A stretch of 64,000 nt of DNA, taken from NCBI GenBank assembly GCA_012934845.2, contig WNNJ02002475.1:1-64000 (forward strand), read 5' to 3'. The notes beneath the pieces were generated by a model. That model saw nothing but the letters and a program-made list of their open reading frames with translations, was not told where the DNA came from and ran no database searches. Shown in pieces: positions 35,050 through 44,639 of the stretch; within the stretch, counting starts at the first letter, position 1, and every line of letters starts with the position of its first letter. Source of the stretch: Pomphorhynchus laevis (Eukaryota; Acanthocephala; Palaeacanthocephala; Echinorhynchida; Pomphorhynchidae). The position numbers and the translations under genes were made by a program.

Positions 35050-36251
35050 TTTTCTTTTACTAATTTAAATTCATTTTAAACAATTAATTGTAAATGTCAA
35101 CATGACATTTCCGTTTAGTTTTTATCAACCTCCATAAGTCCATATTATATTTTAAATTATGCTAAGACAAATAATATATATATTCAACTAATACACAGCT
35201 TTCTAACTCATTGTATTATCACTCACTTGCAAATAAATGTTTTCTTAAAAATACAAAAGGAATAAGGAAAAGTCTGGAAAATATTAAAGATTATATAAGC
35301 ATTAAAAATAATATTTATCATCTAAATATCATATTTCATAATCTTCACATTTTCTAAACCATATCTTCTCCATTTGACTGAGGTGATAACTTAGTGATTA
35401 AATTACTTTTTGTAATACCTTCATTATTCATTACTTTTTGCCAAGTGCAAGCACATTGACGTTCATGTAAGAATAAAAATAGCTCAATACAGTTTGATTA
35501 CAAAATAAATAGGTACCTCTGTAATCATAAGCACGTCAAGGTTTACTGATGTAATTCAAACTTTTAATAGTACAACAAACATGTAAGTTTTGATCAGCAA
35601 ATGTAAGATCCAAACTATTCAGATCCAAAAATTGGAAACTAAGATGCTTCTGCTGGTTATACCTCTTAAAGATAATTCAATAACTGTTTATTTTAAGATG
35701 GTCGACAAAAATAAATATACAGTTGGGATAGGCATTTATCTGTACCCATCATTGTCGGCAGATGTTTTAAAGAAGATCAGCGCGTTGCTGAAAGAAAATA
35801 CACTCACTGTAGAAGAAATATAGAAATTGTTCGGACACTACTGGTGATCCCCGAAGAGATTTACTGTTGATGAAAAGGATCATGGTTAATCTATAAAATA
35901 TGCGATTTTCGTCCCATTGCAAATGTCATATATTGATATCGCGGTAGACTAAGACATTAAAAAGTTATTAGAATCAAGCAGGTTAAGGCGAAGATACTAC
36001 GTCGGATTTTAAATAACCGCTATATGTAGCCACTAAGTGGTTTTTGCCATCCCCAAAATGACTGCGTATATGGCGATGTTTGAGACATTGTAAAGATGTT
36101 TCGAACGAAACAATTAAAGAATTATCTGTGTAAAGATGCTTAACTTTGTATCTAATGGCTGTTTGAAATGCCGCCGTAATTCAGTATTTAAGTTTTTAAG
36201 GAATATAGTAAAATTTATTCCTTAAAATTTATTGCTTCATTCCAATTTTCT
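35050..36251. other. AT-rich stretch with one unassigned frame
   Basis: 35590-35823 (plus) opens with MISKCKIQTIQIQKLETKML and reads as protein-like beyond its first stop, suggesting a degraded coding sequence. I cannot assign it to a family. Confidence 0.3.
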
Positions 36252-38975
36252 GCAGCAGCGATTACAGCTTCGTCAGTGGCTCATCTGAAAACATGGAACA
36301 CAAACATCTTTACAAAAACATTAACAATCAATTAATAAATAATTAATAGCATAATTAATAGTTATCATTGCATCGAATCAAACCAGCCCACCGCCTCGTC
36401 TTTATTGCTGAGGTTCTTGTCGCTTCTGCACCCGATATTAAGACTGCATCCATTAGTTTTCGCGACACAACGTTATCTGCTCGGTAGAGAACCTTTGCGC
36501 TGCACTTTGGTTGCTCATTTGCATGTTGTTGTGAACAATGCGCAGCCCTTGTATTGCTGGCGTAAGAAGGCGCTGAAGGGTTTCGTGTGCTCTTAAATGT
36601 TTCTTTAGCCGTTCAGAAACCGGACGTTGTGTTTCTCCGTAGCTAACCTTCTAACCGACAGCAGCGCACTTATCACAAAACATTTCATAAACTACATTAC
36701 GTTTGTAGCACAATAAAACATTGTAATGTATGCTTTTGTGGGCAAAGATCAGTCAGGCACTCGTGCACGGTGTTGGATCCTCATAAATCAGATGAACAGC
36801 ACTTAGAACCAGTTACGTGAAGCGATATTACCTCAACAAAATGCAAATTGCTCTTTAGACATGGACTTCGATTTCCTCAAAGGCTTCAAGTTTCCTGAAA
36901 AAAAAACTGGGTGCACAACAAGAACGTCGATTCGCGAGCTTTGCTGAAGGAATATATAAGCTGTACGATAGAGAAATAGCAAGCCAATGGCAATGGCACA
37001 GCAACCTCTCAGCAGGAGAATGCGAGTCGTTGAGTGAACTTAGTGAAGATGTCAATACGTGAACAATCCGTATATCACAGTCTGAAAAAAGAGGCGGCTT
37101 TGTAGCGACTTCGATCGAGATAAACAAATCGATTTTGCAACACACACTTAAGGACTCAACTACTTACGTATGTTTGCGGAGCAACAATAAGAAGGCCTTT
37201 AATGAACAATGTTCGGAGATAAACAAAGTATGGACTAGCATTTGTAAGAAACGTGCAGTTGATTAGAAAATTACAATACGATGTGTACAGAGATTTCCTG
37301 CCATACCGGTACTATCCAATATGATAAAAACACATAAATTACCAAATTCGCCTGTGACTAATGAGATTAACGCTTCGCTAAAAAAAATGCAGATCGATCA
37401 TCTCTGCTATATATGGTCCAGCATACAGGATTTCGAAAGTTATCACAAGGCTCTGTACCCCAGTTTTGAAACATGTGCGCAGCTATATATCAAACACAAC
37501 TGATCTGCTACAGAAATCAAATTTGACGGCTGTTCTCGCTCAACAACGCGTCATGACAATTGACTTTACTACACTTTATACAAATGTAGACAATGAGGCA
37601 GCAGTTCATTCTTTAGAAGCTATTCTACAGAATTTCGATTCACAACAGTTTGGACTTAGCATCCGTATCGACTTACTAAGCACGCACTTAGTAAAGACAA
37701 TACTTAGGTGTAACATTTTTAAGTACAATAATCAATTCTATCAACAAATAAAGGAACTCTCAATGGGTAATTGTCTCGCCTTAATCCTGGCAATCGTGTA
37801 TTTGGATAGACTTGAGAATACTTTTATCTATAACAATGCATTCCTCGCACAAAATGTCACACATTACTTTCGCTACATTGATGACGTGCTTATCGTGCAT
37901 GAGGCGAGTCTATGCCGCCAAACGTTAATCGATACTTTCAACACAATGAACAGCAACCGTCGTTTGACCGCCGAATTAACGACTACCCGTGCTGATAGAC
38001 ACGTGCCATTCTTAAACGTATCGTTTGGACATAACAATGTAAATGAATACGAGTGGTATCAGAAGCTCACAAAGCTTAATCTTACGCTACATAAACGATC
38101 AGCCCACTCCGACAGTGTGAAGAGGGCTCTCTACCTTAGCATGCTGCAAACAGCACGCATGTGCACTACGATTAATGAAGTAGCCGAAAATAGGTGCAGG
38201 ATGATCAACTTGATGTTTAAGGAAAGAGGCTAAACGGATAGTGATCTTACAAACATGAAAAAGAAAGGATCTAAAAGAGCATAGCTACCGTCGCATATCT
38301 CAGCTATCCTTAGGATCCCTTTTACAAGCGACGCTTTCACAAGCAAGGTGAATCAGTTAGCGAGACGATGCAATCTTGATGTCCGCATAGTACATGGGAA
38401 TTCTAGAAACATAGGAAAGAGACTAATTCGCAATCGCTTTTAGGTGGAGCCAACACCGTGCACGAGTGCCTGACTGATCTTTGCCCACAAAAGCAGACAT
38501 TACAATGTTTTATTGTGCTACAAACGTAATGTAGTTTATGAAATGTTTTGTGATAAGTGCGCTGCTGTCGGTTAGAAGGTTAGCTACGGAGAAACACAAC
38601 GTCCGGTTTCTGAACGGCTAAAGAAACATTTAAGAGCACACGAAACCCTTCAGCGCCTTCTTACGCCAGCAATACATGGGCTGCGCATTGTTCACAACAA
38701 CATGCAAATGAGCAACCAAAGTGCAGCGCAAAGGTTCTCTACCGAGCAGATAACGTTGTGTCGCGAAAACTAATAGATGCAGTCTTAATATCGGGTGCAG
38801 AAGCGACAAGAGCCTCAACAATAAAGACGAGGCGGTGGGTTGGCTTGATTCGATGCAATGATAAATATTAATTATGTTATTAATAGTTAATGTATTTGTG
38901 ACGATGTTTATATGTGTTCCATGTTTTCAGATGAGCCACTGACGAAGCCGTAACGCGGCGAAAGCTTTGACAATA
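36252..38975 (+). mobile_element. Penelope-like element C with ~530-bp inverted termini
   Basis: A reverse-transcriptase frame (37466-38233) lies between two inverse copies, about 36252-36780 and 38445-38975, that are nearly identical. The right copy, read on the plus strand, encodes a GIY-YIG endonuclease part (VYEMFCDKCAA, SYGETQRPVSERLKKHLRAH). The left copy is the same segment inverted, so the endonuclease tail occurs at both ends. Penelope-like elements are known to carry such terminal repeats in direct or inverted arrangement, and to carry hammerhead motifs in them. Here each outer end has CTGACGA, hairpin GCCG/CGGC, GAAA (38950-38975 on plus; inverse near 36255-36280). It looks decayed in places but young by the identity of its ends. 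Confidence 0.85.
37466..38233 (+). CDS. Penelope-like reverse transcriptase (element C), partial
   Basis: A 255-residue open frame. It contains motif A TIDFTTLYTNV (residues 31-41), motif B region QIKELSMGNCLALILAI (94-110), motif C HYFRYIDDVLIVH (133-145) with the catalytic Asp pair, then VPFLNVSF (180-187) and the thumb segment LHKRSAHSDSVKRALYLSML. The N-terminal PKTHK-type motif of Penelope RTs appears upstream as MIKTHKLPNSPVTNE in another frame (37321). The enzyme copies element RNA at a nicked target. The downstream inverted terminus supplies the GIY-YIG nuclease part. Confidence 0.82.
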   Translation: MKHVRSYISNTTDLLQKSNLTAVLAQQRVMTIDFTTLYTNVDNEAAVHSLEAILQNFDSQQFGLSIRIDLLSTHLVKTILRCNIFKYNNQFYQQIKELSMGNCLALILAIVYLDRLENTFIYNNAFLAQNVTHYFRYIDDVLIVHEASLCRQTLIDTFNTMNSNRRLTAELTTTRADRHVPFLNVSFGHNNVNEYEWYQKLTKLNLTLHKRSAHSDSVKRALYLSMLQTARMCTTINEVAENRCRMINLMFKERG

Positions 38976-39929
38976 TATATAATAACTAACTAGGTCATTG
39001 ATCTGATTAACTTTTGCATTTTAACAACATGAAGCTGAGAGATAAGTGGACATTTAATTCTATTATAACTTTATTGAAGGAGCAACAGCTAATATGTTTG
39101 AAGTAAAGTACAAAATAAAGTCATCAACATTTCAATTGTAGCATTGTCTGCACAAGTATATTGACTGCACAAGTCAATATAAATGAAATGTGATAGGATA
39201 TTTACAATTTTAAAACAGTGGTTCTAACATGTAGCCAATTGCAATTCTACATATAGCGACCCATTTTTATTTTATGTTGATTCATATTTGTTACGGAACC
39301 CGAATTTGTTATATAAATGATCAAGTATAAAATAATATGAAATACCTTATAACAGTGGTTTGAATCATCTTTAAAAATCCAATTTATTACCTATAACAAT
39401 CCAGCATGTCAATTATGGTGACTCATTTCTTTTATTTATCGCTCAATCTTCGTTCATATATTAATTTATAATAATGAGTTCAGGAAAATTATCAAAAAAT
39501 GTGATCTCGGGTACATGCAATTAATATAATGTTATTTTTGTGATGTGACCGATTTGAGCCTTAGATATAAAGTCAAGAACTTGACCATCCTCTAGGATCT
39601 CGGAATAGCGTCACTGTTTATTCGCGTTAAAGGAATCATTTTGACGGGGCAGGATCACGACCCGATATATTGTCAAGTGGTGATTTTTAGTTTTTTATCT
39701 TTTGTCCGGACAATGCTATTTTGCAAGTTTTTTATATACTATGGTCCATTAAAATAGTATCGGTACCGCATTTGGTGTTGAGACCTATAAGTGAAGAGCA
39801 ACTACCTTAATATTTAATCTAAATATAAATTTTATAACTGAAATACCAAAATATTGTATTAGTTCAACGCATTTATTTATGCACTGATAATGCTTTATAT
39901 GGTTTATAGATAAAAACATCCAGATTAGA
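38976..39929. other. AT-rich intergenic stretch
   Basis: No gene seen. A short inverted motif GACTGCACAAGTCAATAT lies near 39160, and a slightly GC-richer patch at about 39560-39790 is unassigned. Confidence 0.45.
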
Positions 39930-40500
39930 TAAATCAGATCAGCTAACTGAGTCTACGTATTATATATTATTTATAAATTAGAAATAATGCTAAATAAAAT
40001 TTAAATAATAAAAAATAATAAAAACTACATAATTATAAATAATTAATACTTGTTATATGAGATTTTACATAATTTATATCGAGTTAAAATTTAAAATAAA
40101 AGACAATTTTTATGAATTGACTAATAAATAAAATCGCATTAATTAGTAAACATTAATATTCATCAATGTTTATGTAAAACATATACTTTTATTGTAAATT
40201 AAATACAATGTTCTTACGTTATTATAAATACACTTTATTATTTAATGTATTATATTTAATATTATATGGTATGCATGAATGCTCATGCAAAAATATGTTT
40301 CTTTTGAATTTAAATATGTCATCTTTTCGATTTAAATTAAAAGTAGTTTTAATTGATGTTAATTTAATGTTCATATCTAAATTCTCTTCTTTATCATTAA
40401 TATTAGTTTTATTAATAATAAGGCTACCTTGATAAATTTGTTTGCTTATTGGATAAAAATTATTAGAGTTAAATACACATATATTATCAATGTATCAATA
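39930..40500 (-). mobile_element. Penelope-like family A remnant
   Basis: Starts with the family's AACTGAGTCTACGTATT end and continues through the inverse of the HEHSC-coding region (GGTATGCATGAATGCTCATG) to the motif C region near 40475. Confidence 0.7.
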
Positions 40501-41059
40501 AGTACATCTCATTTCTAAAAATAAATTAAATAACAAATAAATTACTAGTTTTATTATAATAAATAAATAGAATTTTAGTCGGTTCATAAATACAGTGAGT
40601 TATAATCTAAAGTTTAACCAATTACTGCAATTAAGACACTTACAAACTTTGATAATTTTTTAATGGAAGTCAATTTTATTGTTTTAATTCGTTTATAAAA
40701 GTAATTGAGAATTATAACGACCCATTAAAAAATATTCAACATTATAATGGTTGTTAGGTATATTAAAATCTGATTATAAAACAATTACATTCTTAAATTT
40801 TGAGTTCGCACACTCTATAGAGCTGTAAAACTTATTAAAAGCATATTTTATAGAAGTTAAACTATTTATATTCTAAAGATACACATCAGAAGATTAAATT
40901 AACTAGCCATTTTGTTAGCTGTTTGCTTATGTTTTGTCTTAATAATTTGATACCTTATTGATCTTGCGTTCAATTATTTATAGTGATTATTAATTATTCA
41001 ACAATATTATTTAATATATTTTTATTGCATATTATTATCAAATAAAAATTATTCAAATT

Positions 41060-41330
41060 ACCTTATTGAGTAGTACCTTTTCGCATTTATTGCGATTTAT
41101 CAGTATAGGATACTCTCCAATGCTTGGCTGCAGATATATATGTCAAACATTGCTGTGCACAGAAGATTACGATACTGCAAATCACATATTTACCATGCCG
41201 ATAATAATTTTATTTGGTGGTCGTTTGGCGGATTTGCCTTTGCCGCCTGGAGTTGGTAATATTCCCCACCAATCAGTCGTAATAATGACGAAACGGCAGT
41301 CTTTAGAATTGTTTTTCTAATTCATTTGGC
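41060..41330. other. unassigned higher-complexity island
   Basis: Open on both strands. The minus strand reads LRLIGGEYYQLQAAKANPPN then DHQIKLLSAW in one frame, and WWGILPTPGGKGKSAKRPP in another. The composition differs from the AT-rich flanks. It may be a gene fragment or element remnant; I cannot name it. Confidence 0.3.
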
Positions 41331-41763
41331 GTTTACCACAGTGCTTATTGAAGACCACCAGAAATATTTTAATTTTAACGAAACTTAGTATTTTTCAAAT
41401 CACTTTTGTAGATGATACAAAATAGATGCTAAACATCAGTTAACTTGTAGCTATTTAAATACACAATTATGGTCAATTAATGCATTTAATATTTTTAAAA
41501 TCAGCATTTAACATTTTAACATTCACGCATTAAAATTTTTAAAAATCAGCTCATATTTTCGTAAATGTTGTTTTAAAATTATTGTCACTTAAAATCCAAT
41601 GATGCTTGTTATAATTCAGAATATCATACGAGTTGATAATAAACAAAATTACGTTAATGATAGGAATATTATCATTGATATTCAAAATTGCTATTTGCTA
41701 TTTTAGGGTAAACCAGTCTATAATTCTGATCTTGTTTTTTGAAGATAGAACAAATACAAAGCG

Positions 41764-42660
41764 ATGGGAATACTTTGGGATCTTAGAAAGAAAGCTATCG
41801 AACATCAAAAGGGACGAAAAGTTCAAGAAGCAATAGAACTACAACAGCAGCGACCACCACTTGTTAGTGTTACTCCAATAGAAGGGAGTGTTGTCGATGA
41901 GAAGTGTGCATTTCTCGATGAAATGGCTTATCGTATGAATTATCCATGTCGAGGATACGCTTTAATAATAAATAACAAACATTTTGAGCCATGTACACGC
42001 TTAGGCATAAGAGAGGGCACAGATGCGGACGCTGAAAGGCTTAGAAATTGTCTTCGAACATTTGGCTTCAAGGTTTTACTCCACAAAGATCTAAGACTTG
42101 AGAGCATGGTGTCAGTGATCGATGAAATGTCAAATGCGGACCACTCTAATTGTGACATGTTTTTGTGCGCAATCCTATCACACGGTGACGAGAGCTGCAT
42201 CTACGGTACAGATGAATCTATGTGTATTGACAACGTTTATTGTTCATTTAAATATACGAGATCGTTGTACGGAAAGCCTAAAATGTTTATATTCCAAGCA
42301 TGTCGAGGCAGCAAGTGTATGGACAGCATATCGATATCATATGATGCGACTCCGGTAAGATACGTTCCTAGAATTCCGATTGAGGCTGATTTTATATTTT
42401 TGTTTTCAACTTTACCCGGCTACTATAGTTGGCGTAATGTAAACAGTGGATCTTGGTTTATTCAATCGTTTTGTCATATTTTAGAAGAATTTGGAACTAC
42501 ACTTGAAATTATGCAAATATTTACAAGGGTCAATCGAAGAGTTGCTTACTACTTCGAGTCTAATTCGGCTGATATAGCATTAAGTGCTAAAAGACAAATC
42601 CCATGCATTGTTTCGATGTTAACAAAAGAGCTGTATCTATCATACAAGAAACGAAGATAG
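41764..42660 (+). CDS. caspase-3/7-like executioner caspase
   Basis: A 298-residue single-exon frame, slightly longer than human caspase-3 (277). Residues 1-50 form a short prodomain without CARD or DED. The large subunit has RGYALIINNKHFE (63-75), Arg83 in GIREGTD (S1 pocket), catalytic His140 in ILSHGDES, where the common SHGE reads SHGD, and catalytic Cys180 in FQACRGS with Gln178. The inter-subunit linker (183-206) contains CMD|S and SYD|A as possible self-cleavage sites. The small subunit has IPIEADFIFLFSTLPGYYSW (205-223), Arg224 (S1), WFIQSFC and KRQIPCIVSMLTKELY. All catalytic and P1-Asp pocket residues are present, so activity is likely. This ATG is chosen because an in-frame stop lies at 41746. 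An acceptor-like TTTTTTGAAG precedes it by 19 bases. The Bcl-2-like gene is 9.3 kb upstream on the other strand. Confidence 0.95.
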   Translation: MGILWDLRKKAIEHQKGRKVQEAIELQQQRPPLVSVTPIEGSVVDEKCAFLDEMAYRMNYPCRGYALIINNKHFEPCTRLGIREGTDADAERLRNCLRTFGFKVLLHKDLRLESMVSVIDEMSNADHSNCDMFLCAILSHGDESCIYGTDESMCIDNVYCSFKYTRSLYGKPKMFIFQACRGSKCMDSISISYDATPVRYVPRIPIEADFIFLFSTLPGYYSWRNVNSGSWFIQSFCHILEEFGTTLEIMQIFTRVNRRVAYYFESNSADIALSAKRQIPCIVSMLTKELYLSYKKRR

Positions 42661-42916
42661 AAACATTTGAATATTGCTATGATTAATCCTACAAAGATCT
42701 GGGTGACGTTTCTCGCTTAAAAAAACAATCCTATTTATCAATTATACCTCTACAAATGCCACAATTATATTTGTAAATCTAGTTTCAATTTCAAGAAGGC
42801 TGTGTTGCCTAATCCTTTATCTGTATATTACAAGGATATTTGACAAATAATTGATTTCCAATGTGGAATTTATTTGTCATTGTGAGTAATACGTCTTGGC
42901 GTGAGCAACCACTAGT

Positions 42917-42922
42917 AATAAA
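42917..42922 (+). promoter_or_regulatory. candidate polyadenylation signal of the caspase gene
   Basis: AATAAA about 257 nt after the stop codon. From here to 43433 the sequence is AT-rich and empty of genes. Confidence 0.45.
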
Positions 42923-43433
42923 GTCAATACAATGTATTTTTTACTGTAAATAGATATATTTTATGTAGCTTTATATTGCAATGTGAAAATAATTATTTTG
43001 TAGCTTTCTAAATTTGTTAAAACTTGATAATCTTGGTTTTCATGTTTGTAATTCTGCATTCCCTACTAGGTTGTAAGTTGCATTTATTTAATATTATCAC
43101 AAAGCATTAATCAATACATTGTATTCAATGCATCGCAATTTGTTTAAAGGGACATAATTTTATGTTGTTATTTTGTAAATATTGTGAGACAAATTGGTTT
43201 TGTGACATTACTAAGAAAAAACGAGTTTCAGATAATATAATAATTTGTTAAAAACTTTAATAAATTGAAGCTTTTAAATAATAAATTTTTATCTATTAAA
43301 TACTAACATTGATAAAAAATTTGCGGTAATAAAGAAAAATATAATTCTTTCACTTGCAATAACTATAAAATTAAAATATGCATATATTTGCTTTTACTAT
43401 AATGATAAATGATATAAATGTAACCCACTGGAG

Positions 43434-44293
43434 CAGAGGTGGCCGACTCATGGCGCATGCGCCATATGTGGTGCATTGAACGATGCACGATGGCTCATTA
43501 TCTTTTTAATAAAGACGGGATTTTTCTTATTAAGTTGTTAATAAATTTTTTTAGTTATTTTACGATTATTTCCAAAAGTTAGTTTGAACACTTTACTTAT
43601 TAACGAAAACAAAGTTATACATTTTTTTTCAACATTTTTGATTGAAAAGGGCAAATATTTGAAAAATGTGTGGGTTCTTGCAAAAAATAGAGTTTTTTAT
43701 TTGGCAAACAAACTTCTAAAAAATACTACCCCTTTCCCCTTTCTTATCCTTTATTTGTATGGAAAATGTTTGTTCTCAATTAAGACTACTTTAATTTTAT
43801 TCTTATATTTTTATACCCCCCAAATGGGTAAAATAAAATCGGAAAGTATATTAAAACATAGATTTAATCCAGAATTGGAAGATGAATTCTTATTTATTGA
43901 GAGTCCCGGAGGTAAGCCGTTGTGTATTGTCTGCGAAAATACATTAGCTTACAATTAGCTTCGGATCTACGTACAGATGTGAACAACTGTTTTTAAATCT
44001 CAACTTGATTAAAAGTAAAATAAGGTCAATATTCACGGATTTAAATCTGAAGAATTGTTTACTGCTATCCGTGACGGATTTACATCCCGACATTAAAAAA
44101 CTGACGAAGTCAAAGCAAAATCAAAAATAACATTCATAAATTTATTATTACCTATCACTTCAATTATCTGTTGTAGATATTTTGACTCTATATGAGGTAT
44201 TTTTCTATTTTCTTAATTTTTGTTAAAATTGGCGCATTTGATATTCTCTGAAAAGTAAATTAGTGTTTCATCGAAAGATGTTGGTTACCTATG
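43434..44293 (+). mobile_element. internally deleted hAT transposon
   Basis: Begins CAGAGGTGGCCGACTCATGG and ends GATGTTGGTTACCTATG, inverse termini of hAT type. The flanks CACTGGAG and TTCTAGAG agree at five of eight positions, a worn target-site duplication. From 43824 it encodes the start of a hAT transposase (MGKIKSESILKHRFNPELED, then a CIVCENTLAYN finger segment). From about 43963 it jumps to the transposase C-terminus (LIKSKIRSIFTDLNLKNCLL, LHPDIKKLTKSKQNQK). The large middle part, including the DDE core, is missing, so it cannot be autonomous. Confidence 0.82.
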
Positions 44294-44639
44294 TTCTAGA
44301 GTGTACTAATCAATTGCTTAGGATGGACTTATCAGTAATGTACATTCTACAATATCATAACACAATTGATAAATTAGAAAGCATGCATTACTGCTAGATT
44401 GTGATCACTGAGCCATGTCTTGTCTCGGCTTCACAGGCAAAAAATATAATTATATAATTTTATAGAATAAAATAATTATTTTATAATTAACTTATTAATA
44501 TAATTATAAGAATTATAATTATCTATAATATAATTATAATTACGAGAGTTGTACATTAGCAACCTAATTTATTCAGACTTCCGAAATGTATAGAATCCAA
44601 AAAATTTATATCAGAACTTGCACGTATATACAAGGATTC

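Noticed and set aside
36405-36596. 63-codon frames repeated at 36405 (+) and 38630 (-)
   Set aside because: The same inverse terminal repeat of the Penelope-like element read twice, antisense to its endonuclease.
41940-42358. two frames (86 codons minus, 78 codons plus) inside the caspase
   Set aside because: Shadows of the caspase frame.
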